From Bacillota bacterium (lineage in GTDB: Bacteria; Bacillota_A; Clostridia; Tissierellales; Peptoniphilaceae), in contig JAEZZN010000015.1 of assembly GCA_023418535.1 (NCBI GenBank), positions 1-18,497 of the forward strand: DNA of 18,497 nucleotides. The letters are read 5' to 3'. The notes under the pieces were generated by a model. That model made no database searches and was not told the DNA's origin. It worked only from the letters and a program-made list of their open reading frames with translations. This document shows positions 7,662 to 16,021 of the stretch, in pieces. The position numbers and the translations under genes are program-made. Numbering within the stretch: position 1 is the first letter of the stretch; each line of letters begins with the position of its first letter.

Positions 7662-9419
7662 ATGAAAAAAACTAAAATCGTATGTACAATAGGACCAGCA
7701 AGTGAATCTGTAGAAATGTTAGAACAACTTATTAAATCTGGTATGAATGTTGCTCGTTTGAACTTTTCTCACGGGGATCATGAGGAACATTTAGTAAGAA
7801 TTAATAATATTAAAAAGACAAGAAAAAAATTAGGTACACATACACCTATTATGCTTGATACTAAAGGACCAGAAATTAGAATTGGAACATTTAAGGATAA
7901 GATGACTGTTAACTTAAAAGCTGGAGATAAGTTTACTCTAACTACAAGAGATATTGTTGGTGATGAATCAATTGTATCAGTATCATATAAAGATCTTCCA
8001 AGTGATTTATCTGTAGGATCAAGAATACTTATAGATGATGGTCTTGTTGAATTTATTGTTGAAGGGATTGAAGATACAGAAATTTATACAAGAGTAGTAA
8101 ACTACGGAGAATTAAAAGATAGAAAAGGACTTAATGCTCCAAGTATAAAGATTAATTTACCAGCTTTAACAGAAAAAGATATAGCAGATATTAAATTTGG
8201 TGTTGAAAATGAAATAGATTTTATAGCAGCTTCATTTATTAGAAAAGCAGATGACGTATTAGCTATTAGAAAAGTTTTAGAAGAATGTGGCGGTGAAGAT
8301 GTACACATCATTTCTAAGATTGAATCTGAAGAAGGTGTTGATAATTTAGATGAAATTATAGAAGTATCTGACGGAATTATGGTTGCTAGAGGGGACTTAG
8401 GTGTTGAAATTCAAAACGAACAAGTACCACTAGTTCAAAAGGAAGTTATAAGAAAATGTAATATAGCTTCAAAACCAGTAATTACAGCTACACAAATGCT
8501 AGATTCTATGATTAGAAACCCAAGACCTACAAGAGCTGAAGTTAATGACGTTGCAAATGCTATTCTAGATGGATCAGATGCAATAATGTTATCAGGAGAA
8601 ACAGCAGCAGGTAAATTCCCATCAGAAGCAGTTGCTACTATGAATAGAATTGCTAGATATATTGAAAATTCAATTGATTACAAGAAAGCGGTAGCTTCAA
8701 GAAGTGAATGGATTGAAAATGATCCTACAAATGCAATTTCAAACTCTGTTTCAAGAATTGCAGGACAATTAAAAGCGAACGCTATTATTGCAGCTACAAC
8801 ATCTGGTACAACAGCTAGAGCGATTTCAAAATTCAGACCAGAGAATCCATTAATAGCTACTACTCATGTTGAAAGAGTTGCAAGAAAATTAGAATTAGTT
8901 TGGGGTGTTCATCCTATTTATACAAGAAAAGTTGAACAAACAGACCAATTAATAGATAATTCAATTTCAGAATCTTTAAAAAAAGGATATATCAATGAAG
9001 GTGATTTAATTGTATTAACAGCAGGTATTCCAGTTGCAACAAAGGGAACTACTAATATGATTAAGGTTCATACTGTTGCTAATGTGCTTGCTCAAGGTCA
9101 AGCAATAGGTAAAGCTGCAGTAGTGGGCAAGGCTTGTGTTGTAAGTACAGCTGAAGAACTTGAAAGCAAGTTTGAAGATGGCGATATAATTATAGCTAAA
9201 TATACAGATTCTCAAATGGTTAAATATATAGAAAAATCATCAGGCTTAGTTATTGAGCAAGGTGGATTAACATCACATGCAGCTATTACAGCTCTACATT
9301 ATAAATTACCAGCTATAATAGGTGCTGAGGTTAAGGGTAAAGGAATCAAAGATGGCGATATTATTACACTTGATGCATTCTCAGGAATTGTATATGAAGG
9401 GGAAGCGACAGTAATGTAA
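7662..9419 (+). CDS. pyk: Pyruvate kinase with C-terminal PEP-utiliser domain
   Basis: Pyk transfers phosphate from phosphoenolpyruvate to ADP, giving pyruvate and ATP. The 585-residue length equals that of Bacillus-type enzymes. NVARLNFSHG (29-38), DTKGPEIR (66-73), ISKIESEEG with catalytic Lys219, MVARGDLGVEI (240-250) and TATQMLDSM (275-283) are intact. Glu71 in KGPE is the residue associated with potassium-dependent enzymes. Residues about 480-585 form an extra phosphohistidine-type domain with GGLTSHAA, including the conserved His539. I chose the ATG at 7662 because AGGAG (7651-7655 region), overlapping the pfkA stop, is six bases away; an in-frame GTG at 7656 abuts the ribosome site. 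A strong terminator follows, ending the operon. Confidence 0.96.
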   Translation: MKKTKIVCTIGPASESVEMLEQLIKSGMNVARLNFSHGDHEEHLVRINNIKKTRKKLGTHTPIMLDTKGPEIRIGTFKDKMTVNLKAGDKFTLTTRDIVGDESIVSVSYKDLPSDLSVGSRILIDDGLVEFIVEGIEDTEIYTRVVNYGELKDRKGLNAPSIKINLPALTEKDIADIKFGVENEIDFIAASFIRKADDVLAIRKVLEECGGEDVHIISKIESEEGVDNLDEIIEVSDGIMVARGDLGVEIQNEQVPLVQKEVIRKCNIASKPVITATQMLDSMIRNPRPTRAEVNDVANAILDGSDAIMLSGETAAGKFPSEAVATMNRIARYIENSIDYKKAVASRSEWIENDPTNAISNSVSRIAGQLKANAIIAATTSGTTARAISKFRPENPLIATTHVERVARKLELVWGVHPIYTRKVEQTDQLIDNSISESLKKGYINEGDLIVLTAGIPVATKGTTNMIKVHTVANVLAQGQAIGKAAVVGKACVVSTAEELESKFEDGDIIIAKYTDSQMVKYIEKSSGLVIEQGGLTSHAAITALHYKLPAIIGAEVKGKGIKDGDIITLDAFSGIVYEGEATVM

Positions 9420-9450
9420 TTTATCTCATTATATAAATTAGTATAAAATT

Positions 9451-9486
9451 AGGAGGAGACTGCTCTCCTCTTTTTTTTTTTTTTTT
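9451..9486 (+). terminator. Rho-independent terminator of pyk
   Basis: GAGGAGA (9453-9459) pairs perfectly with TCTCCTC (9464-9470) around a CTGC loop. The stem extends by a G-T and an A-T pair, then a tract of 16 consecutive T (9471-9486) follows. It closes the tadA-dnaE-pfkA-pyk unit. Confidence 0.95.
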
Positions 9487-9523
9487 GCATAAAATTTTAA
9501 ATTATTTTTAATTAATTTAATTA

Positions 9524-9598
9524 TTACAAAATGTTTAAATCTTTTAAAAAAACTTACAAAAAGGTTAAAATTAATTTAAAACTTTAACCTTTTTGTAA
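9524..9598 (+). repeat. Three 16-base elements, two forming a perfect inverted repeat, before ftsE
   Basis: TTACAAAAAGGTTAAA at 9554-9569 is repeated exactly in inverted orientation at 9583-9598, with 13 bases between. A further direct copy, TTACAAAATGTTTAAA at 9524-9539, differs at two of 16 positions. Starts are spaced 30 and 29 bases apart, close to three helical turns. The right arm covers the expected -35 position of the ftsE promoter. I infer a protein-binding operator, but a structural role in RNA or DNA is possible. The rest of the 9487-9633 gap is plain AT-rich sequence. Confidence 0.7.
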
Positions 9599-9604
9599 CT
9601 TTTG

Positions 9605-9613
9605 TGCTATAAT
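9605..9613 (+). promoter_or_regulatory. Extended -10 promoter of ftsE-ftsX-M23
   Basis: TGCTATAAT is a complete extended -10. The -35 position 17 bases upstream (9585-9590, taacct) is poor and lies inside the right arm of the inverted repeat, as expected of a promoter helped or blocked by a DNA-binding protein. Confidence 0.65.
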
Positions 9614-9633
9614 ATTTTCAGGACGGTAAAATA

Positions 9634-10320
9634 ATGATAAAATTTAGTTATGTAAACAAAAAATATTCTCATAACATTGTCGCTTTAGATAGTATAAATT
9701 TACATGTACAAAAAGGCGAGTTTGTTTTTATAACAGGCCCTAGTGGGGCTGGGAAATCCACCGTGACAAAGTTAATCCTTAAAGAAATAGATCCAGATGG
9801 CGGAAAAATAATGCTTGATGGTAAAGACATTACAAAAGTTTCTAGAAGGATGATACCAGAGATTAGAAAAAGTGTTGGGGTGGTATTTCAAGATTTTAGA
9901 TTATTAGAGAATAGAAATATTTATGAAAATATAGAATTTGTACTAGATGTACAAGGATTCAGCAGAAAAGAAAAGAAAAAAAGAATAGGTGAAGTTCTAG
10001 ACTTGGTTAGATTATCACATAGAGCTAAGTCTTATCCGAATGAGTTGTCAGGTGGTGAAAGACAGAGGGTATCAATAGCGAGAGCTATAGCAATAAATCC
10101 TAAAGTTATATTAGCTGACGAACCTACAGGAAACTTGGATCCAGATACTGCTTGGGAAATAATTACATATTTTGAAGACATCAATAAAAATGGAACTACA
10201 ATAATTATAAATACACATTCGAAAGAGATTGTAGATAAGATGAATAAACGTGTAATTACTTTCGATAAAGGACATATAATAAGAGATTCGATTGGAGGTT
10301 ATGCAGATGAAATTGATTAG
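9634..10320 (+). CDS. ftsE: Cell-division ABC transporter ATPase FtsE
   Basis: FtsE is the cytoplasmic ATPase that drives FtsX to activate a cell-wall hydrolase during division or elongation. The 228-residue protein is a complete ABC nucleotide-binding domain: Walker A GPSGAGKST (35-43), Q-loop Gln86 in VFQDFRLL, signature LSGGE (138-142), Walker B VILADEP (158-164) with catalytic Glu163, and switch His195. DFRLL after the Q-loop and the small size are typical of FtsE rather than of other MacB-like ATPases, and the overlapping ftsX confirms it. The ATG at 9634 follows AGGACGG at 9620-9626. Its last 14 bases overlap the start of ftsX. Confidence 0.95.
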   Translation: MIKFSYVNKKYSHNIVALDSINLHVQKGEFVFITGPSGAGKSTVTKLILKEIDPDGGKIMLDGKDITKVSRRMIPEIRKSVGVVFQDFRLLENRNIYENIEFVLDVQGFSRKEKKKRIGEVLDLVRLSHRAKSYPNELSGGERQRVSIARAIAINPKVILADEPTGNLDPDTAWEIITYFEDINKNGTTIIINTHSKEIVDKMNKRVITFDKGHIIRDSIGGYADEID

Positions 10321-11233
10321 GAAACTATATAACACCTTAATCGAAGGAATAAAAGGTATATGGATACATAAGAATTTAGGAGCTACATCAATAACTTCAA
10401 TCTTCTTTACTCTTTTTATAACTGGATTGATTATAATAATTGTGGTGACTGTTAACAGTATTGCCTTAAAAATTCAGACTAAAGTAAATGATGTCGAAAT
10501 CTTTATTAAAAATGAAGCTACAGTAGTTCAAACAGCTGAGCTAGAAAACAAGATAAATTCGATTGACATAGACAAAACTGTAGAATATAGATCTTCAGAA
10601 GAAGCTTTAGAAATCATGAAAAAAAGCTGGAAAGATAATGCTGATTTGCTTGATAATGTAGAAGCAGAAGGATTATTACCAGCATCATTTATAGTTAAGG
10701 TTACAAATATTGATGAAGCAGATAATTTTGTTAAACAAATAGAAAATGAAGAAATCGTTGAAGATGTAAAATATTATAAAGAACTTGTAAATCAGGTTTC
10801 TAAGTTATCATATTATTCTAAACTTTTTGGAGTAATATTAGTAGTTTTATTAATGGTTGTTTCTTTATTTATCATAGCTAATACAATTAGATTAACGGTT
10901 ATATCTAGGATACATGAAATTGCAGTAATGAAATATGTAGGAGCTACAAACAGTTATATATTAATACCATTTTTAATTGAAGGTATATTTTACAGTTTAT
11001 TAGCTTCAGGATTAAGTTATCTAGCTATATATAATTTATACGCATTTGTATATGAACATTTTGGAGTTCAAATAGCAAACAATTATCCAATTGTAAGTTT
11101 AATTACACCACATACATTTAGATTAAGTTTGCTACAAATATTATTGTCACTAGGATTAGGTATTGGGGTATTAGGATCAGTATTATCTATAAGGAAATAT
11201 TTGTTAGACAGAGAGGTTAATTATGTCAGATAA
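10307..11233 (+). CDS. ftsX: Cell-division membrane protein FtsX
   Basis: FtsX is the membrane partner of FtsE and passes the ATPase signal to an extracellular hydrolase. The 308-residue protein has a short cytoplasmic N-terminus (LIEGIKGIWIHK), a first membrane helix near 27-50, an extracellular domain of about 120 residues, and three further helices near 173-196, 219-243 and 273-295. EIAVMKYVGATNSYI (204-218) is the coupling region typical of the FtsX/MacB permease domain. Three in-frame starts are possible (TTG 10292, ATG 10301, ATG 10307). The last is best because GGAGG at 10294-10298 is eight bases away. It overlaps ftsE by 14 bases and the next gene by 11, which suggests tight translational coupling. 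Confidence 0.94.
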   Translation: MKLIRKLYNTLIEGIKGIWIHKNLGATSITSIFFTLFITGLIIIIVVTVNSIALKIQTKVNDVEIFIKNEATVVQTAELENKINSIDIDKTVEYRSSEEALEIMKKSWKDNADLLDNVEAEGLLPASFIVKVTNIDEADNFVKQIENEEIVEDVKYYKELVNQVSKLSYYSKLFGVILVVLLMVVSLFIIANTIRLTVISRIHEIAVMKYVGATNSYILIPFLIEGIFYSLLASGLSYLAIYNLYAFVYEHFGVQIANNYPIVSLITPHTFRLSLLQILLSLGLGIGVLGSVLSIRKYLLDREVNYVR

Positions 11234-12602
11234 AAGTAAGTTTATAAAGGCTTCAGCGCTTATTGTTGCTTGTGCAATTTCTTTTAATACAGGTAGTGTA
11301 AGTGCATCAAGCCTTAATACAAAATTAAATAATGCTCAAAATCAAGTAAATAGCATTGATGGTGAAATCTATAAACAAAATAATGCTATAAATGAAGTTC
11401 AAGAAAAGATTAATCAACAAATTACAGAAAAACAATCTGTTCAATCTATTCTTGATACTTTATCATCACAGAGACTAGATTATGAAGAACAAATTGGTAT
11501 TATAAATGCTGAAATACAAAAATCAGTTGGATTAATATATGAACTTAAGGAACAAATAATTGATATTAATAATGATATAAAAACTAAAGAAGTTGAGATT
11601 GATAAAGTAAAAGAAAATATTAAGTCAACTACAGAATTATTAAGAGACAGATTAAGAGTTATGTATAAGTTAGGTGATGCAGAAAAGATAGAAATTTTAT
11701 TAGCGTCAAAAGATATAAATGACTTCTTAAGTAGAAATAAGATGATGACAACTATTACTGAATATGATCAAAATCTTATTCAAAAACTAAAAGAACAAAA
11801 AGCTAAGCTTGACAAATTAGTTACAGAATTAAATGGAAAGAAAAAAGCTCTAGAAATTGCTGAAAACAATGCTAAAGAAGAAAAGGAACAACTTGAAACT
11901 AAAAAACAAGCTCAAAATGCACTTTTAGAACAAATAAAAAAAGATGAAGCAGCGAATTATGAACTTTTAGAATCCCTAAATACAAAGCTTGAAGAATATG
12001 AAAGTCATCTTAATGAAAAACTTGATGAAAAATCAAAATTATCAGCTCAAAAATCATCTATAAATTCAGAAATTGCACGTTTAGAAAGTGAAATTGAAGC
12101 GAATAGATTAGCTGAACAAAGACAAAGAGAAAAAGAATTACTTGAAAGATTAGCTAATAAAAAAGAAGAAGCTAGAGAAGTTGAAGAGCAAATAGAAAAA
12201 GCACCAAGTTATTCAGGAGCGACATTTGCATGGCCAACAGTGAATACATATATATCTGCTTACTTCATGGATCCAACATATCAATATGGACCAGCTCATA
12301 AAGGTATAGATATTCCTGCTAACACAGGATCTCCAATTTTTGCAGCTGAAGCTGGAGTTGTAATTGAATCTGGATATAGTTATGCTGGATGGGGAAATCA
12401 AGTTTTAATAGATCACGGAAATGGATTATGGACAAGATATGCACATATGGATACATTACCACCAGTTTATGTTGGACAACGTGTATCTAGAGGTCAATAT
12501 ATAGGTCCTATAGGAGATACTGGATATTCATTTGGAGCACATCTTCACTTTGAAGTATGGAAAAATGGAGTTAGAGTAGATCCAATGCCATATTTAAGAT
12601 AA
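11223..12602 (+). CDS. Secreted coiled-coil M23 metallopeptidase, probable FtsEX-dependent cell-wall hydrolase
   Basis: The 459-residue protein is predicted to be exported and to cut peptidoglycan peptide cross-links under control of FtsEX. A signal peptide (residues 1 to about 28, ending SVSAS) is followed by a long Lys/Glu/Gln-rich coiled coil (about 30-328). That coil contains RLRVMYKLGDAEKIEILLAS (143-162) and a following DFLSRN, which resemble the PcsB coiled-coil family. The C-terminal LytM/M23 domain (about 355-459) keeps the zinc ligands His359 and Asp363 (HKGID) and His442 (HLH 440-442), plus His408, so it should be active rather than an EnvC-like inactive activator. The ribosome site GAGAGG lies inside ftsX, whose end it overlaps by 11 bases, and a terminator follows. 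PcsB and CwlO are known partners of FtsEX elsewhere but use CHAP or NlpC/P60 domains. Function here is inferred from context. Confidence 0.9.
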   Translation: MSDKSKFIKASALIVACAISFNTGSVSASSLNTKLNNAQNQVNSIDGEIYKQNNAINEVQEKINQQITEKQSVQSILDTLSSQRLDYEEQIGIINAEIQKSVGLIYELKEQIIDINNDIKTKEVEIDKVKENIKSTTELLRDRLRVMYKLGDAEKIEILLASKDINDFLSRNKMMTTITEYDQNLIQKLKEQKAKLDKLVTELNGKKKALEIAENNAKEEKEQLETKKQAQNALLEQIKKDEAANYELLESLNTKLEEYESHLNEKLDEKSKLSAQKSSINSEIARLESEIEANRLAEQRQREKELLERLANKKEEAREVEEQIEKAPSYSGATFAWPTVNTYISAYFMDPTYQYGPAHKGIDIPANTGSPIFAAEAGVVIESGYSYAGWGNQVLIDHGNGLWTRYAHMDTLPPVYVGQRVSRGQYIGPIGDTGYSFGAHLHFEVWKNGVRVDPMPYLR

Positions 12603-12620
12603 AAATATAGAAAATATACT

Positions 12621-12662
12621 AAAAAGATAGAAAATTTAATTAAAAATTTTCTGTCTTTTTTT
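12621..12662 (+). terminator. Rho-independent terminator of the ftsE-ftsX-M23 unit
   Basis: A long A/T-rich stem with one wobble pair (about 12621-12637 with 12644-12660) encloses a six-base loop. It includes AGATAG opposite CTGTCT and runs into seven T (12656-12662). It starts 18 bases after the peptidase stop codon. Confidence 0.88.
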
Positions 12663-12719
12663 ATATTAAAGTTTACAAAGATGCATTTTTTAATTAGTTA
12701 GATATTATTTTTACATTAG

Positions 12720-12728
12720 TGTTATAAT
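12720..12728 (+). promoter_or_regulatory. Extended -10 promoter of the S41 protease-uvrBA unit
   Basis: TGTTATAAT matches the extended -10 consensus and is identical to the element before tadA. No convincing -35 is present at the normal distance. I see no LexA-type GAACnnnnGTTC palindrome between 12663 and 12758. Confidence 0.65.
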
Positions 12729-12758
12729 AAAAGATATATTAAATATTGGAGAAGAAAT

Positions 12759-14003
12759 ATGAAGAAAAAATTATTACTAACAATATCAATTTTAGCGGCA
12801 AGTTTGAGTTTAACTTCTTGTTCAAGTTTTTTAATTCATCCCAAGGAAGAAATACAAAGTGGAAAAAATGAAACTAAAACTAATGAATGTACTGATACTT
12901 TAAATAAAAGTAAAGAAATAGATTATTCACAAGTAATGTCAAATGTGCAAAAGTTACAAGAAATGATTAATGAAAAATTCTTAGATGTAAATGATGCAGA
13001 TGTTGATTTAGAGCTTGGTATTTACAAAGGCGTTATGGAATCGCTTAAAGACCCATACTCTGAATACTACAGTGAAGAAGAGTTTAAAGCGTTAAATGAA
13101 CAAACTGCTGGAGAATTTGGTGGTATAGGTGTTGAGGTTACATTAAATGAAAATGGATTAATAGAAATTGTAACTCCAATTAAAGGAACTCCAGGAGAAA
13201 AAGCTGATTTACGTACAGGAGATATCATAACTCATATTGAAGGAGAAGCAGTAAATGGATACAGCTTAAATCAAGCTGTTACTCTAATGAGGGGTGAACC
13301 AAATACAGATGTAAATATTACAATACTTCGTGGAACAGGTAAAAATCAGGAAGTAAAAGATTTTAAGATTACAAGAGCGATAATAGAAGTTGAGTCTGTA
13401 CATTCACAAATGTTAGATAATAATATTGGTTATGTTTTACTTACTGGTTTCCAAGAAAGAACCGCAAAAGATTTTAAAACTGCTGTTGATAGTTTAATTA
13501 GTAAAGGGGCAAAAAGTTTAATACTTGATTTACGTAACAATCCAGGAGGTCTATTAGACCAAACAGTAGAAATAGCGGACTATTTAATGGATGAATCAAC
13601 AGTTATATCCGTTAGATATAAAAATGATAAAAATAATGAAGATATTAGAGTAAAAGATGGAAAAATAGATATTCCAATGGTAACTTTAATAAATGGAGGA
13701 TCAGCCTCAGCGTCTGAAGTATTATCTGGAGCTTTACAAGACAACAAGAGATCATTGATTGTTGGAGATCTTTCATTCGGAAAAGGAATTATTCAACAAA
13801 TTTATCCAATTAATAATAATGGAAAAAAAGAGGGTGTAAAACTAACAGTTGCTGAATTTTATACTCCAAATGGAAATCAAATACACAAAGTAGGTATTTC
13901 TCCAGATTATGAAGTGAAAATACCAGAGGGTGTAACAAAAATAGGAGTTGAAAATTTAGAAGATGATACACAATTACAAAAAGCGATTGAATTGTTAAAA
14001 TAA
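12759..14003 (+). CDS. S41-family C-terminal processing protease, lipoprotein
   Basis: This is a membrane-anchored extracytoplasmic serine protease of the CtpA/CtpB/Prc type, which trims or degrades exported proteins from their C-termini. The 414-residue protein starts with a lipoprotein signal (MKKKLLLTIS onward) and a lipobox LTSC with Cys21. A helical region and DPYSEYYSEEEF (98-109) come next, then a PDZ domain (about 118-192) and the protease core. The Ser-Lys-Gln catalytic set is visible as Ser317 in GGSASASE, Lys342 in SFGKG and Gln346. The ATG at 12759 has GGAGAA upstream. uvrB follows after 33 bases without a terminator. Exact orthology to CtpA or CtpB is not settled, so I give no symbol. 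A sporulation role like that of Bacillus CtpB is possible but unsupported here. Confidence 0.93.
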   Translation: MKKKLLLTISILAASLSLTSCSSFLIHPKEEIQSGKNETKTNECTDTLNKSKEIDYSQVMSNVQKLQEMINEKFLDVNDADVDLELGIYKGVMESLKDPYSEYYSEEEFKALNEQTAGEFGGIGVEVTLNENGLIEIVTPIKGTPGEKADLRTGDIITHIEGEAVNGYSLNQAVTLMRGEPNTDVNITILRGTGKNQEVKDFKITRAIIEVESVHSQMLDNNIGYVLLTGFQERTAKDFKTAVDSLISKGAKSLILDLRNNPGGLLDQTVEIADYLMDESTVISVRYKNDKNNEDIRVKDGKIDIPMVTLINGGSASASEVLSGALQDNKRSLIVGDLSFGKGIIQQIYPINNNGKKEGVKLTVAEFYTPNGNQIHKVGISPDYEVKIPEGVTKIGVENLEDDTQLQKAIELLK

Positions 14004-14036
14004 TAAGTTTTCATGTAGAAAAAAGAAAGTAGTAAA

Positions 14037-16013
14037 ATGAGTAAATTCGATTTAAAATCAAAATTTAAACCTATGGGTGATCAACCTCATGCTATAAATA
14101 CATTGGTTGATGGAATAAATAAAGGTGATAAATTTCAAACATTGAAAGGGGTAACAGGATCTGGAAAGACTTTTACCATGGCAAATATTATACAAAAGGT
14201 TAATAGACCTACATTAGTATTGGCGCATAATAAAACTCTTGCATACCAGTTGTATCAAGAGTTTAAAGAGTTCTTTCCAAATGATTCTGTCGAATATTTT
14301 GTTTCTTATTATGATTATTATCAGCCAGAAGCATATGTATTTGCAACGGACACATATATAGCAAAAGATTCATCTGTTAATGATGAAATTGATAAGATGC
14401 GACATTCAGCAACTGCAGCGTTATTTGAAAGAAGGAATGTAATTATAGTTTCATCTGTTTCTTGCATATATGGTATTGGTTCTCCAAGTGAATATAAGAC
14501 TATGTCTGTGTCATTGAGACCAGGTATGCAATTAGAAAGAGATGAATTATTAAAAAAATTAATAGGAATTCAATACACTAGAAATGATATAGATTTTGCA
14601 CGTGCAACATTTAGAGTAAGAGGCGATATTGTAGATATATTTCCTGCAGAAGCAACAGAAAATATTTATAGAGTAGAATTTTTTGGTGATGAAATTGATA
14701 GAATTACTGAATTAAATTATCTTACTGGAGAAGTCATATCTAAATTAAATCATATTATGGTATTTCCGGCATCTCATTATGTTACTTCAAGAGATAGAAT
14801 AAATAAAGCTGTTGAAACGATTAGTGAAGAACTTCAAGAGCGAATACAATGGTTTAAAGAAAATAATAAACTTTTAGAAGCGCAAAGAATTGAACAGAGA
14901 ACACTTTATGATATAGAAATGCTTCAAGAAGTAGGATTCACTTCAGGAATTGAAAATTATTCTAGACATTTAGATCAAAGACCTGCTGGTTCTAGACCAT
15001 ATACATTACTTGATTTCTTTGAAGGAGATTGGTTGCTTATGGTTGACGAATCACATGTTACAATGCCACAAGTAAGAGGGATGTACGAAGGAGATAGATC
15101 CAGAAAACAAAACTTAGTTGACTATGGATTTAGGCTTCCATCAGCGCTTGATAATAGACCACTAAAATTTAATGAGTTTGAAAAATTAATTGATCAAGCA
15201 ATATTTGTATCCGCAACTCCAGGAAATTATGAAAAAGAACATCAAGAAATAGAGGTTGAACAAATAATTAGACCGACAGGATTAATAGATCCACCTGTTG
15301 AAGTAAAACCTACTAAAAATCAAATCGATGATTTAATTAATGAAGTTCAAAAAACAACTGAAATGGGATATAGAACATTAATAACTACATTAACTAAGAG
15401 AATGGCTGAAGATTTGACTGATTTTATGAAAGATCATGGAATGAAAGTTACATATCTACATTCAGATATAGATACAATTGAAAGAGTCGAAATATTAAGA
15501 GATTTGAGACTTGGTAAATATGATATTTTAGTAGGAATTAACTTACTTAGAGAAGGGCTAGATTTACCAGAAGTTGCCTTGATTGCAATAATGGATGCAG
15601 ATAAAGAAGGTTTTTTACGTTCTGAAACATCATTAGTTCAGACTATAGGTAGAGCAGCAAGAAATGTTGATGGTAGAGTTATAATGTATGCGGATAGTAT
15701 TACAAATTCAATGAAATTAGCTATTGATGAAACGAATAGAAGAAGAAGTATACAAATGGCTTATAATGAAAAACATAATATTGTGCCAAAATCAATTATT
15801 AAAGATATTACTGCAATTACAACAGTTTCAATGGCAGCTGAAGATGAAGAAGATTATGATATTAGAACGACAGATATTGATTCTAATCAATTACATCAAA
15901 TAATTGTAAATCTTGAGGAAGAAATGATGAAATCAGCAGAATTATTAGATTTTGAAAAAGCTGCAGAATTAAGAGATCAAATTAAGAAACTTAAGAGTGA
16001 ATATGGAATATAG
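14037..16013 (+). CDS. uvrB: Excinuclease ABC subunit B
   Basis: UvrB is the damage-verifying helicase-like core of nucleotide excision repair; it is loaded by UvrA and then recruits UvrC. The 658-residue length is normal. Seen in order are Walker A GVTGSGKT (38-45), the damage-clamping beta-hairpin with [11 protein letters not shown] (91-101), DESH (337-340), SATP (392-395), QTIGRAARN (535-543), and a C-terminal UVR motif (about 622-655, [16 protein letters not shown]) that contacts UvrC. The ribosome site is weak (AAGAAAG before the ATG), so translation may lean on the preceding protease gene. uvrA follows eight bases after the stop. Confidence 0.97.
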   Translation: MSKFDLKSKFKPMGDQPHAINTLVDGINKGDKFQTLKGVTGSGKTFTMANIIQKVNRPTLVLAHNKTLAYQLYQEFKEFFPNDSVEYFVSYYDYYQPEAYVFATDTYIAKDSSVNDEIDKMRHSATAALFERRNVIIVSSVSCIYGIGSPSEYKTMSVSLRPGMQLERDELLKKLIGIQYTRNDIDFARATFRVRGDIVDIFPAEATENIYRVEFFGDEIDRITELNYLTGEVISKLNHIMVFPASHYVTSRDRINKAVETISEELQERIQWFKENNKLLEAQRIEQRTLYDIEMLQEVGFTSGIENYSRHLDQRPAGSRPYTLLDFFEGDWLLMVDESHVTMPQVRGMYEGDRSRKQNLVDYGFRLPSALDNRPLKFNEFEKLIDQAIFVSATPGNYEKEHQEIEVEQIIRPTGLIDPPVEVKPTKNQIDDLINEVQKTTEMGYRTLITTLTKRMAEDLTDFMKDHGMKVTYLHSDIDTIERVEILRDLRLGKYDILVGINLLREGLDLPEVALIAIMDADKEGFLRSETSLVQTIGRAARNVDGRVIMYADSITNSMKLAIDETNRRRSIQMAYNEKHNIVPKSIIKDITAITTVSMAAEDEEDYDIRTTDIDSNQLHQIIVNLEEEMMKSAELLDFEKAAELRDQIKKLKSEYGI

Positions 16014-16021
16014 AGGGGTAG

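Noticed and set aside
9554..9598. The inverted repeat as a second pyk terminator
   Set aside because: The T-rich run is within the stem, no U-tract follows on the plus strand, and a full terminator already lies upstream. On the minus strand seven T follow the hairpin, but no minus-strand gene needs it.
12663..12758. SOS (LexA) operator before the S41-uvrBA unit
   Set aside because: No GAAC/GTTC palindrome or near match was found on reading this gap.
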